This document shows, piece after piece, positions 26,137-37,348 of a stretch of DNA of 64,000 nucleotides (position 1 is the stretch's first letter; the number at the start of each line of letters is the position of its first letter). Below the pieces are notes generated by a model, which worked only from the letters and a program-made list of their open reading frames with translations, was not told the DNA's origin and did not search any database. The DNA comes from Mucor racemosus. Lineage: Eukaryota > Mucoromycota > Mucoromycetes > Mucorales > Mucoraceae. The DNA is taken from contig JAPEHQ010000014.1 in assembly GCA_027405735.1 (NCBI GenBank), positions 434,001-498,000 on the forward strand, given 5' to 3'. A program made the translations under genes and the position numbers.

Positions 26137-26462
26137 GTCAGATCAATCTATTTACATTAGTAGTTAACACAGCACATTTAAGTTGAGCTTATTTTATATA
26201 GCTAAATCCAACAAGTGGATATGTCTCACATATCCCATTTCCTGGATCTTACTTTAGAACAATAATAAGAAGAATCAAGAATGTTACCACAGATCAGTTA
26301 GCTGACTTTCTGACAATAAGGATTACAAATCAAAAGGTTTATTGTCTTACAATTAACCGGTGGATGCAACACCAACAACTCATCAGGCCATAGTGTGCAG
26401 CCCACCTGGGCACAACAAAATCATCTTGTGCAGCACAGGTCGGCCATAGTGCTTTTATCTAT

Positions 26463-26609
26463 CACTATGAACAAAAAATCTCTTAATTCTCTTAATTGTG
26501 CCACATTAAGGAAAATAAGAAAATTTTCACTGCTTATTTTTTTTAAATTTTGTCTTATTTTCCTTAATGTGGCATTATTAAGAGAATTAAGGGATTTTTC
26601 TTCATAGTG
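26463..26609. mobile_element. 147-bp CACTA-like miniature element
   Basis: Almost entirely two inverted repeats of about 55-60 bp (left CACTATGAACAAAAAATC, right ...GATTTTTCTTCATAGTG) around a short A/T centre. It is flanked by TAT at 26460-26462 and 26610-26612. The homologous site in R5 (61498-61525, minus strand) lacks it. CACTA ends with a 3-bp duplication point to the CMC/EnSpm superfamily; a mariner-type element is the alternative. Confidence 0.85.
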
Positions 26610-26969
26610 TATATATCCTTTAAATTTGTGATTTTATGGACTTCTTTTGAGTCCGGCTGTATCATCTTATACTTTTCAAGTTAAATCCGTTATTAGGCGA
26701 ATAATGTTGTAGGTTGTATTTACGCTTTTCTTAAAATAAGGCTTTGAATAATTAATAGCAATACAGTCGATCGAACCTTAATTTTTGTATGAAATTTCGA
26801 TACGTGGATCTTATAGCGGCTTGGAATATTTAAACAACCGCGTCCGGGCTGTCCGGTAATTCTTTCTACAGATTTAAAGCTTGGAAATATCGTTAGATGG
26901 CCGCTTCCGGAGATTGTTCGGCTTTTTTTTGGAGGAGTGACCATTGGCAAAAATATGAATCACATACTA

Positions 26970-27919
26970 TGTTAATGTCATCAAGTACCATATGTTATCA
27001 CTTTTTACAGTACCAATACATCTTACTGTCATGAACCTGTCAAGCTTAATCTATTATTACATTACTATCCTAAACATATCACACATTATTACATTATTAC
27101 CTTATCCGAATTGCATATCAATCTCCAGCTTACGCAAGGCATTCTATTACTACCCGCACTGCGACACAGCCAATGACCACATTACAATATCAACTTACTC
27201 GCATTCAAGTTATAGAGTAACTCAGTAACACTGTGTCCCTGAAGTTTAGTTCATGAAGGGAACTAGACTCTTGAATAATTTAATATAAATAACAATCTTA
27301 TTTTCATAATTCCTTTTATTTCTTTGTCAGTTCTCCTCATCATTTCCCTTATTATATATTCTGAAATAAACCTAAACATAACAAATAAGTCTTTGTCTGC
27401 GTCTCTTGCCCCTTATACAGTATAATATAACCCTGATACGTACAATCTATTGACTACGACATGTATTGCGGTTCAAAGTCTTCTGATATCGGATATAAGA
27501 AACTCCTAGCGTACTAAGTTTAATCTAGTGATTACGAAGAACGCTTGGGCCACAATTATGACACTATATTGTTTCATCGCAGCGGTTAATCAATCAAGTA
27601 ACTATCAAATCAACATCCAACAAGCACATTTAGCGTAGCATTAAAAGAAGGTAACTCACAAGCTCTGCAAGAACGGTTAAATTATGATTGATCCATTTCA
27701 ATCCATGTATTACTATCAAACAGATCTAATGGTTTAATAGTGCTTTAAATTACATCTCAGGATCTCAATGTCAAATCAATATAAAAGGCCATACTTTTAT
27801 ATATAAATAAACGTTATCTTATTTTTATTATACAGCAGTTGAAGAACTGATTCATTACTTATTCTTTTATAATTGTATTCTTTTTAAGTATTATTCATCA
27901 ATCCTGAAAATATACGGCA
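26970..27919 (+). mobile_element. LTR family A, copy 2, interrupted by LTR D
   Basis: It begins TGTTAATGTC and ends near ATATACGGCA; without the 412-bp insert plus duplication it is about 533 bp and matches the other A copies. No clear duplication flanks it. The same LTR sits at the same place in the inverted repeat copy (60617-61146), so it was present before that duplication. Confidence 0.85.
27027..27438 (+). mobile_element. Probable solo LTR, family D, nested in LTR A2
   Basis: A 412-bp insert that begins TGTCATGAAC and ends CCCTGATA, flanked by CTTAC (27022-27026) and CGTAC (27439-27443), a 5-bp repeat with one mismatch. A TATA-like ATATAAATAAC and a later AAATAAACC fit an LTR. The end TA instead of CA would be one mutation. 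The other A copies hold the uninterrupted sequence ATCTTACAATCTATTG. Confidence 0.75.
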
Positions 27920-28440
27920 AGGCTAAACCTTTTTCAGTTCTGCGGATCAGCGCTATAAGTACTGTACTTGCAACGGGAGGTCATTTGGATTCATATTTGT
28001 TGAGAAAAACTGATGGGCTTGCTGATCCTAGTAGGTGTAAGTAGCAGGTAACCAACTTGTTGCTCAAACTAGCTGAACGTACAATGACCTATGGATGCTG
28101 GTAGTATTGGTGTCGAGCAAGGTTTTGCTAGCCAAATCTATTAGTATACATATCATATGCATTAATGAAAAAGGAAAAAAAATTGCTACACTTATGCAAA
28201 TGCAAAACTTACTAAGAAAAAAAAAAGGAGGATCATATTGAATGAAAAGCAAGGTCATCAGAGATTCTCTTTCGAAATTTATATCTTAATACTAAAGGGC
28301 TTCTTCTTTGGCGGGTTTGAACTCACGAATATGTATATCGCACTCAATTTGTAGCGCATGCGCTACCCATTAAGCTTGTCACTCTCCTTCGGTCTACATT
28401 TTTAACTCCCGTACTTGTGAACATGTATTTGTCAGTTTTT
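27920..28440 (-). repeat. Repeat T with tRNA-like head, copy 1
   Basis: About 520 bp that match 60103-60616 in inverted orientation. On the minus strand it holds a tRNA-like segment (about 28306-28392) with an A-box-like AGCTTAATGGGTAGCGC and a B-box-like GAGTTCAAACCC. It does not fold into a full cloverleaf by eye, so it is a tRNA-derived SINE or pseudogene, not a working tRNA. Confidence 0.65.
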
Positions 28441-30876
28441 CTTCACTATTTTGGGAAATGCAGCAAATTAACGTATATTTTTCTTTTTAGAAATAATAGT
28501 AGAGCTTCCAAGAAATTGGTAGTAGTAATCATCTGAAAAAAATGCTCATTTGTAAAAGATATAAACAAAACTCAATGTTAATACATTAATATTAAGCTGT
28601 ATAACACAAAAACTGAATATGGATGAATGTAAAGCAATCTTTATCAAAATGTGAGATAGTATAACATCAGCTACAGTGCATAGAAACGCAAGTGATATTC
28701 AACAGATGCAGTTGCAGTTGGAAGTTCAGCTTTTAGAAGTATAAACACCTATAATTATAATACTGAAAAATCAAAAAAATAAGCATTATTGATCAAACCA
28801 AAAACAGACATCAACTTTCCAATCAACCAGTGTTTAAAATGCAGATATCAATTTGTATAAATTCTACCAATGCAAAATGGTAATATGATATACTCTACCA
28901 AATAGTTCGACGACTATAATCAATGGTAATAATAATAGGATCAAGTTTTTAAAGTAATAATAAAAAAAAATTACCAACAGTATAATAGTAAATCGTTATT
29001 TAATGCACTATCATCGTTCAATATGACCGAATATTAATGAATCAGAGAATATACAACTGTTAAAAAACTGATACCCAATGTATATCGAGGTCAAGATTGA
29101 TAAAAGGTGCATTCATCGTGTAGTGGAAATTGCAAAATTTTGATGGATAGAAATTACAGGACCAAGATTTTGTGTTTGCCTCAGGATTTTTAAAAGGGCT
29201 TAAAAGCATAATACTTCATCAAAATTAGGTTTAAATACTCACTATATGCTATCAGCATCATCTTGGTTTTTATTTGATTGTTGTATTATTAAAAATCAAG
29301 CTTTTCATAGCTTAAAACGATGAAAATGGGATATTTCTGATTTTAGATTGGCATTTATCATAGGGCGGACTGATGGTACATTTGATACTACTACTGTAGA
29401 TGGAACAAGTCAATTTAATTTATGGAATTTGAATTCAAATACCGAGGAACCATTTGTAAGTGCTTAGATTGTTGGATCTGGTAAAGCATTGAATAAATTA
29501 GCTAGGGACAAAGAGGGTAAAAAGAAGGCGGCAATAGGTTCCAGTGCTGGCCATGTTTATTTTATGATATTGGAGAGGTAAGACTAAAACTCAATATAAA
29601 CCACCTCTAGCGCAATAATTATAAAATGAGACTATATTATTACCAAATAAACTACTACACAATATTATCATGTATAAAGATTTACAGTAATAAGCTCAAA
29701 TAGAGTGGGTACAGCATCGTAAATTCTTGAAAAAGTTCTCAAGTATTATAAAATCTCTTATTTTTAAGACTTACAAGGCTTATAAGCGGAATATTAATTT
29801 CAAAAATTATTCTTGTCCAGATCATGAATTTTGACATTTTTTAATTTTTTTTTTCTGATTTTGCAAATCTAGAGTTAATAATACTACCAATTATAAAAAC
29901 AAAAAATATTCAAATATACAGGATTTAGCGCTCTATTTGCTCAATAAAAAATACCAAATATTTTTATTGCAAAATATTACATGAAAATCCTTTAATCAAA
30001 AAACCGTTTTTGGGACAAAAGTACAAAATTTTATTACTTATTATTTAATATTAAGCTTTTATATGATGTGCATTAGTTATGGCTACAACTTTCTCTCACA
30101 ATGTAGTATCTTTAAACGTTGATTTTGGTATCAAAATTTGATTTTTCTGATTTTTGATCAAAATCATGAGTGTTGGTAAGGATAAAATGAGCCCCAAAAA
30201 TGTCCGCTACAAAAACTGAATTTTCAGACCATACATGGTTAAATATAAGAAAAGTTTAAAAAAAACTGCATTTATATTTAAAATTTAGACACATACCATA
30301 GTATAAGAGACGTAGCCGTTGGACCTTGCTATGCTCAATTATGGCGTCGCTCTGCAGGCTCGCTTTTGCAATTTTTTAATGACTGTATGATATGACAGAG
30401 GGTTTTTCTGGTAGAAGAATGTATGTTTCCATGATAACAGATATTGCCTATGTTGTTTAGTTTATGGTCCATGCGCTGTAATACTACTTTTACATTGGCT
30501 GAAATGTGCAATTTAACAGGGTTTTAATTGCGCTAAATAATGTAAAGCCTTGAAAATCCTTTTCTACGTGTGTGGTTTCTCTCTTTCTGTTTTCATATTC
30601 CAAGGATATATTTACCATTTAATAAGGGATATCAGGCTATCAAGCTGGTATTATTTTCTTTCACCTGAATGCGCATGCTAACATAAGGGATTTATATTTT
30701 TAATATACGGTAGGTGGGAGTCTATATTAGAGGCTGATATTTTCATTTAACCGCATTCTAAGATCAAACAACATTATTTACTATTGAATTGTCGGACGCA
30801 TTTCTTGATTTGTACCAGATCAAATCGAAGGCAATGATATTTATATCTACTCAGTGAAAAGCTAGAACTAGCTATA
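28440..30876 (+). repeat. Repeat R, copy R2
   Basis: It matches R4 (about 59250-56420, inverted) and most of R3. It includes an upstream part with MDECKAIFIKM-like coding traces (28620-28730), the dynein-intermediate-chain fragment (29350-29590) and the core (29743-30700). Unlike R3 and R4 it stops at about 30876, within the segment with AAAGCTAGAACTAGCTA. Confidence 0.85.
29350..29590 (+). pseudogene. Decayed dynein intermediate chain WD40 fragment (in R2)
   Basis: Conceptual reading VDGTSQFNLWNLNSNTEEPF, then GSGKALNKLARDKEGK and AAIGSSAGHVYF, with an in-frame stop after the first block and a small indel near the end. The pattern DG..NLW(N/D)LN.(D/N)TE.P, then ALNK, then IG.SDGHVYVYDIGE is that of the last WD40 repeat of cytoplasmic dynein intermediate chains. 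Copies sit at 46940-47170 and, inverted, at 57470-57720. A GTAAG follows the last block, which would be a former exon end. Confidence 0.6.
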
Positions 30877-30963
30877 TAAATACTCATATATTAATCTTTT
30901 GGATCTTATCTGTTTATTAATTTTAATTTTATAAAGCTTATATATTTACCACAGATTTTTTAC

Positions 30964-31365
30964 ATGGATTTACGCATTTCTGAATATGGAAGCCGCCGCA
31001 TTGTTTGTAGACGGACTTCAATTTTATTTGCTGTTTCAGGCACATTAATTCCCCTTCTTGCCTACCTTGATTTTGGCTCCAATAATAAAGTTCAATCTTG
31101 TGCCCTGACGGTTGTTTATTCCAGTATCTTTTGCATTGAATTGGGCAATCTCTTATTTAAAAAGAAACTGTCAAGATGTGAACTCAGCGTATATTGTGTG
31201 ATGTTTATTAGTTCTACTATTATTTCTGCCATTTATTTGGAAGATCGTTATCGAACTGCAAAAGATGGCAAACAGGAACTTTGTATAAATATGCTAGGAA
31301 TTTTTCTTATCACAGTCGCAGAAATCTATCAGGTCGTCCTCTATCAAATCGAAGGATATTTCTAG
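30964..31365 (+). CDS. Possible small four-helix membrane protein, unknown
   Basis: An intact 133-aa single-exon frame starting MDLRISEYGSRRIVCRR, with four hydrophobic segments (about residues 18-38, 45-65, 73-93, 108-128) and charged loops such as LEDRYRTAKDGKQE. The amino-acid composition is balanced, unlike the low-complexity shadow frames around it. A TATA-rich stretch (30875-30950) lies upstream. It begins 88 bp after the right end of repeat R2. I do not recognise the family. Confidence 0.5.
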   Translation: MDLRISEYGSRRIVCRRTSILFAVSGTLIPLLAYLDFGSNNKVQSCALTVVYSSIFCIELGNLLFKKKLSRCELSVYCVMFISSTIISAIYLEDRYRTAKDGKQELCINMLGIFLITVAEIYQVVLYQIEGYF

Positions 31366-32471
31366 AGACGTCTGTTGCAGGAAACGATCTAATCGCTTCT
31401 TAAGCGCCTTTAGTTTATTTTATTCCCCGAAAAAAGTAATCCCTGAACTTTTGAGTATTTCATAATTGTTTAATAGCTCTAAAATTAATTTATGCCTTGT
31501 CTGTGTTTACATGCATATTAGTTGGTATCCTTACAGATATTGCTGAAATGTCAATTAGAAGCTTTTTATACGAGCTTTCCTGGTTTTGATTTGTTCTTTT
31601 ACGGCAATTTCATTAGCTTGGTATGCGTACCACCCTCTATATATCAAAATATTTACAAATAATCTCCCTTGACGACAGAATTATTGGCCATAAATGAAAG
31701 AGAAAAAAGGGTGATATTTCATTTTCAATTAAATTATTCTGTACTATTGTATAAAACTATTACTATTTCATCAATCTTGGTTTCATCTAATAAATTTCAA
31801 GCTGGCAACCAAAAAAAATGAAGGCTAGTTCCACCAACAACCTTGTAACAAATCAGTGCAATTCGCAAATCATCACATTAATCAATGCTAATAGTAAAAA
31901 AACAACTATACAAGATAAAAGAATATAAGAATTAACAGCAAACTAATATACCACGCCATCACAGATGTCTAAAATCTGTTGAAAATTCTGAAAATCCTGA
32001 TCTTTCATGCTATATTTGTCGTTACACAGTCGTTTCTTCGAGCTCAAAATAAGTCCAAGCCATTTTCTCAATTCAAGAAATACATCCTGTACCATTTTTT
32101 TAAATTTTTTCGACACTTGAGAAATTGACCATTTTCCATGAGGGATACCTCATGAAAATTTGAAAAAATCAAAAATCACGATGTTTCGCCCCAAAAATGA
32201 GGAAATTTACTAAGGTATTTCTAAGCTCAAAATGACCAAATTAAACTTTTCCTTCATTCTAAACCTTTAGATTTGAGGTTTATTATTGATATTGTTGATA
32301 TTTCTGTGAAAAACTGAATTTCGGTTTCCTACAAATATCTTTCCACAGTTGTACCAAATCTCAAAATCAACAGCACCATTTAAAAGAGCACAAAATTTGG
32401 GAGTAGAAAGATTATAATGCCTACATAAGTATGGATAGTAGAATATTGCGCTTTTAGTTGATTTGTTTTCG
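31366..32471. other. Intergenic, no gene seen
   Basis: A/T-rich. Around 32000-32400 there are phrases in the style of the R core (CAAAATGACC, CCCCAAAAATGAGG) but no clear copy. Ends at the duplicated target of the SINE. Confidence 0.35.
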
Positions 32472-32487
32472 AAATGATAAATTTGTT

Positions 32488-32895
32488 TTTTTTTTAGGGT
32501 AGAACGTAGTGGATATACTTTTATTTATTATTATTTAATGTGAAGACTTAATATACATGAAACTCCTACAATAACGTTTCATGTAGCACAACGTAAGCCA
32601 TATGGGAAGAGGTTGAGAGGTCTCCACAAGTGGGCCTACTGTAAACAAGGTCGCTATAATGATTATACTATGAAAGATGGGAAAGAAATCGACTAATTAA
32701 AGTGCTGCACCAAGAGCCAAAACGGGCATGCGGAGAACGTCATACGAAAAAGTTGTGGGTTGGTGACATGACACTAAACAGGAGATACAGTACTACATAA
32801 TATTATCAAACAAACTTGCGTCCACCAGGATTCGAACTCGAGTCGTGCGCTTGGGAAGTACACTTCTTAACCATTCGGCCCAACCACCAAGGGCC
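32488..32895 (-). mobile_element. tRNA-derived SINE with 16-bp target duplication
   Basis: 408 bp flanked by exact copies of GAAATGATAAATTTGT at 32472-32487 and 32896-32911. On the minus strand the element begins with a tRNA-related head (about 32892-32820) with an A-box-like GGCCGAATGGTTAAG, an anticodon-like loop TTCCCAA and a B-box-like GAGTTCGAATCC. It ends in an A run next to the left target copy (T run at 32487-32495). Acceptor halves do not pair, so it is not a working tRNA. Pol III head, body and A tail with a long duplication define a SINE mobilised by a LINE. Confidence 0.88.
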
Positions 32896-32911
32896 GAAAT
32901 GATAAATTTGT

Positions 32912-34162
32912 CCATTTGGGAGCTCGTCGAGGATCAAATAATTTTTATGAATTTGACACTCCGAGCTCTGCGTTATACGGTTTTAAAGGGATTGTTTTGT
33001 GCGTTTAAGAGCTTGCAGGGCAAGTTTAAAACGCAATAAAACTGCAGAAAGGGTTGGATTATATAGTAACATTTTTTTGTAACTAAAAAAAATGTACAAA
33101 ATACTGCTTTGTGGGACGTTTCAAAAATATTCTTAATTTTCGGAGTATTTATCCCGCTTGCAGCCAGCTGCCCGCTAACCCTAGGTGTGCCTAATTGTCA
33201 ACGATTACCAAGGTTATTCCAAAATAAAAAATACGGGGAGGAATTGCATATACGCAAAAGCAATTTCAAGTAATTTTTAACAAGTTTTTTATTTTATATA
33301 TATATGCAAAAATCTTTGAAAGTGTAAACACCAACTCAAAGATTTAATTAGTCATTTGCAAAAAAGTGAATTCAATTCAGGAGCTTTCATTATCCGTTGC
33401 GAGAATTGCATGCGTTTAGCTACGAATAGCTTAATTGGTACTAGAGACATGAACAGCCGAAACCACATGTCTATCACGTGTATATTTGACCGAGATCTTA
33501 TGTAACAAAATCAAATTATCGATATAATTAATCTTTTCGTATTTGATCGGCATTCACTATTCAGAACACAGTGATTAATTCATTACAAGAATTCTGAGTC
33601 CAAACTATTTAAACTATGATTGTGAAACATAGTCATTGTCAATGTACAAAGGCGACATATATACTCCTAAGGGTAAATGAAAATTAAATGGGCAATACCT
33701 TTATTCAATATACTTTTATTTTTAGCTCGATTGGCGTTTAATTTTATCCCAAGCACTCCTCCTGTCAAGAATGTATAGTGCCATTGAGCTTTAAAGGTAC
33801 TTAATACATTACCATGAATCAGCAAAGACAATAAACATCAAATGACGTATTCGAGTATTGTTGATTTAATTCAATGGAATACAATAAACTTTCGAAAACC
33901 ATATGGTTTCCTGATTAAATAGCAGCTTGATCAGAACTGCCAACGGCCATGGATACATCAATTGAGGGTAGAAATGACAACAACCTGCCAAATATGTCAT
34001 GTTCATTCAATTACTGGGATTTAATAGTTGATTACCACTAGTAGTTATGATGACGCAGTGGCTATTGGTGTGCATTTCCCTTTTCCTCCATAAGAAATTT
34101 TTTTCAATTTCTTCCCTTTTTTTTTTATTTGTAAAATCCATTTTTAACAATAAAAATAAAAT
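32912..34162. other. Intergenic upstream of the Tra2-like gene
   Basis: No gene seen. The last 100 bp (34075-34160) are rich in pyrimidine tracts (CCCTTTTCCTCC, TTCTTCCCTTTTTTTTT) that probably form the promoter and leader of the Tra2-like gene. Confidence 0.35.
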
Positions 34163-35279
34163 ATGGCAGATTACGATAGACCCGCTAGTCCCAAGGTAAT
34201 TAATTTATAAAATGATCAATTAAATAAAATATAGTAATATCTGTATATAGGATGATTATGAACAAAGACCTTTAAAGTCTGAGGAGCAACAACCTATGGA
34301 GGATGTTAGACATGAACGTTCTCGTTCTCCTCGTTCTCGCTCTCGCTCTCTTTCTAGAAGCCCCAAGCGTGAAGTTCGTAGCCGATCGCGTTCTCCCCCT
34401 CCTCGTCGTAGCTCCTCTCGTCGTCATGATTCTCCTGGCCGTAGAGAGCGTCGTCGTAGTTTATCTCGCTCTAGATCTAGAAGTCCCAGAGATCGTAGAT
34501 CTAGAAGAAGAAGGTAGATATAAATTAAATTTTAGAATTACGTGTATATATACTTATTTATTTTATAACATTAGTCCCCTTTCTCCTCCTCGTCGTCGTC
34601 GTAGTGGTAGTCCTCGTCGTCGCTCACCTATTCGTAATAGATCGTATGTTGCTTAAAATTTTTTCACAAAAAAAAAAAACTGTCAATTTTTCGTAATATT
34701 TATCATAATTTTCTGTTTCTAGTGAAGCCAATAAGGAATTCCATGGTACTAGAGATGAACCTGAAATGTCCAACATTCTCGGTGTTTTCGGTTTGAGTTT
34801 AAGAACTCGTGAAGTTGATTTGGAAGAAGTTTTCCGTGAATTTGGAACCATTGAAAAGGTTACAATTGTTTACGATCACAGAGTAAGTTTTTTATAATGT
34901 ATATATACAATTTATATATTCTAATGATTTGAATTTGTAGAGCAATAGATCAAGAGGCTTCGGTTTCGTTTACTTTAAAGAGCAAAGCGAAGCTACTCGT
35001 GCTCGTGATGCACTGAACGGTATGGATATTGACGATCGTAAAATTCGTGTAGATTATTCTGTCACACATCGTCCTCACACACCTACTCCTGGTGAATATA
35101 TGGGTGAAAGAAAGCCTGGTTTTGAACGTGAACGTGGCTCCTTTAGACATGGTGGTAGAGATGATCGTCGTGGTGGTAGAGACCGTGGTAGAGATGATGG
35201 ACGTCGTAGAGAACGCTCTCGTTCTCCTCGCAGAAGATATTATCGTTCAAGAAGTCGTAGTAGATCTTGGTCTCGTTAA
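34163..35279 (+). CDS. TRA2: Tra2-like SR splicing regulator
   Basis: Five exons (34163-34195, 34251-34513, 34575-34643, 34723-34882, 34941-35279) give 287 aa. An N-terminal Arg/Ser domain (about residues 24-120) is followed by an RRM (about 133-210) with RNP2 LGVFGLS and RNP1 RGFGFVYF. Next come the Tra2-type linker RVDYSVTHRPHTPTPGEYMG and a C-terminal Gly/Arg and Arg/Ser tail. RS-RRM-linker-RS is the Transformer-2 layout; these nuclear proteins bind purine-rich exonic enhancers and recruit spliceosome parts. The intron between exons 2 and 3 starts GTAGAT, a weaker donor, inside the RS domain and could be an autoregulatory site. Confidence 0.9.
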
Positions 35280-36126
35280 GATAAAATTTAAAAAAAGTAC
35301 AAAGCACACTCACATATATATATATATATATTTATGAAATATGCAGAAATGGTGTTATTTTCACCTTTTTTTTTCAATTTTATCACATTTATTTTTCTTT
35401 TTTTAATATATATATGAAATCACAGTGTGTCAAAACAAACAAACAAATCAAAAACAGAACCATAACAAGTCATTCAAACACTTCAATCAAACACTCAAAA
35501 TCAAAATCAAAATCAAATCTCTCTCTCTACCTCAAACAATAAATAGCCCAAAAAAATATACATAATTTATAAAGCAAGAAGTCAAGTTGAAAGTACTTTT
35601 TATTCCAAAAATCATAAAAAAAAAGAAATTGTTTTTCATAAAGAAGAGTTGTACGCGGGCGAAAAAAAGAAAAAAGAAAATAGAGCAAGGAGTCAAATTT
35701 AATTATTTCAATGTGGTCGTTTCTATTGTACACACAGCTTATCAAGACGCCATTTGTTTGTGTGGGGTTTTTTTTTTACTATAATACATGTTTAAATTGA
35801 CAACATTTTTTTTGTAGTTGTTTAAATGTAAAATAGGTAAGTTTGTACATAAATGTATATATAACAACAATAAAGAAAATGGGATTATTACGATATTTTT
35901 GTACATTCAACTAAGGAGAGTAAATTGAAATTTTGCATAAAAACCAATTTCAGTTACTCCTCAACTTTTTGTTGTTGTTGCTGTGTTACTTGAAGCATAA
36001 TAGAACGAGGGGGAAAAACTTTCCTGTTGTTGATTTGTATTGTATTCTTGTGGTCCTACGTACACATCTTTAATTCACTTTTCTTTCTCTTTTGTTTGTT
36101 TCCCTTTCTTTTTCATCTAATAAAAA
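35280..36126. promoter_or_regulatory. Long leader/promoter region of the CCCH gene
   Basis: About 850 bp between two rightward genes. It holds a (TA)n run (35316-35330), a CAAAATCAAAATCAAAATC track with a CT repeat (35497-35528) and pyrimidine-rich sequence just before the ATG (36078-36118). No convincing gene; the short frames on both strands are low-complexity Lys/Phe-rich shadows. Confidence 0.4.
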
Positions 36127-37268
36127 ATGAATGATTTGGAAGCATTGGATCAAAGTTTTAATAAATTATCTGTTAATTCATTATCCAAAAGTTCACCATC
36201 TGCGTTCCAATTAAAATCTTCATTAACACGCCTTCAGCAACCACCACCATTACCAAATAATGTCATAGATAAACAACAAAATAAATGTAAAATTCTATGA
36301 AAAATAATCATAAACTATTTACTAAATAGTTTCTATTAGCCTCTAACTTATCTCATGTACCGTGTAAATTCTTTAAACAAGGAACATGCACAGCAGGCGC
36401 AAATTGCATTTTTTCGCATAATCCAGATCCTACATCTGAATTGTCCGTGTGTAAATACTTTAGAAAAGGAAATTGTAGGTTTGGTAGTAAATGTGCACTT
36501 TTACATACAATGTCTCCATATAATGTGAGATCCAATTCCATTACTACAACTACCACTACTACTAATACCACTGCAGTTGCTCCTGCTATTACTGCAAATG
36601 CTCCATCTACTTCTTGGTCAATGAATGATTATTTTATGGATCCGTTTGGTTCATCGGTCCCTTCTCCATCTCCATTTTCTTTGTTGATGGTTGATGAAAC
36701 TAACAAACAATCCTTTCAACAAAGATCGCCTTATTTATTTCAAACAAACAATTCGTATCAATCTCAAAAAAGTATTTCAGAAAGACAGCAACAACAACAA
36801 CAGGAAGATTATTTCAACGATATAAATGATTTTATATTACCTTCGTCATTAAACGATTTATTAACACCTACCGAGTTACGCAAGCAGCAATTACCAGCAT
36901 CTTCATCAGTAGCAGCAAACCGAGATTATCTAAGTAGTAGCCATCATAATAACCAACAACCTTCATATGAATCATCGTCATCATCATGGAATATGCCTTT
37001 TTATAGTGGTATAGCAACCAGTAACGACAACTATGGTTACGAGGATGCAGATCAGCAATCAAGATATTTTAGTAGCAATGCAATTAATATCCCAGGTGGC
37101 CATCACAATAATATGAGAGCGAATAACTATAATCAACAAGAGTTTTTACCTACAGCTAACAATGCATTTAATTTAGATGAAGATGGACCTTTTATTATGG
37201 AAGATACAGCAATTAATTCATGTACAGAAACTGAGCAAGAACAAAAATTATTCATTTACAACACTTAA
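36127..37268 (+). CDS. CCCH zinc-finger protein with two tandem fingers
   Basis: Two exons (36127-36286, 36340-37268) give 362 aa. The acceptor at 36339 was chosen because the nearer AG at 36329 breaks the frame. Two C-x7-C-x5-C-x3-H fingers lie at about residues 60-105 (CKFFKQGTCTAGANCIFSH and CKYFRKGNCRFGSKCALLH), separated by 14 residues. A long Ser/Asn/Gln-rich region follows. The fingers resemble those of fungal Lee1/Cps3-type proteins, likely RNA-binding. The close tandem CCCH pair also recalls tristetraprolin, but the spacing (x7 rather than x8) differs. Convergent with the Dgk1-like gene, 80 bp between stops. Confidence 0.8.
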
Positions 37269-37348
37269 TTTACACAAATAATAAAAAATAAAAAACTGTC
37301 TAATTTATATATAAATATATTCTATCTAAAGAGTAACCATAATCTAAT

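Larger units (their letters stand above)
25220..26371 (-). mobile_element. Solo LTR, family B, copy 2 (interrupted twice)
   Basis: It starts TGAAATGCCCAAG and ends GATGCAACA like copy 1, with the duplication CCAAC at 25215-25219 and 26372-26376. LTR C (25239-25410) and LTR A1 (25608-26136) are inserted inside it; removing both leaves about 440 bp that match 23574-24004. The unoccupied site is visible in R5 near 61590-61600 (minus strand). Confidence 0.9.

Noticed and set aside
26720..26950. 76-aa minus-strand frame, also seen as a similar frame at 61153-61365
   Set aside because: Both lie in the duplicated repeat R tail; similarity follows from the DNA duplication, and no protein family was recognised.
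22612..30876. Full-length LTR retrotransposons bounded by the family A or B LTRs
   Set aside because: Each LTR has its own matching target duplication or an empty site, and no gag or pol coding lies between them.
32820..32892. tRNA gene (Gly-CCC-like loop)
   Set aside because: Acceptor halves do not pair and the T stem is poor; the flanking duplication and A tail show a SINE.
34303..34656. 117-aa Leu/Val-rich frame
   Set aside because: Frame-shifted reading of the Arg/Ser domain of the Tra2-like gene.
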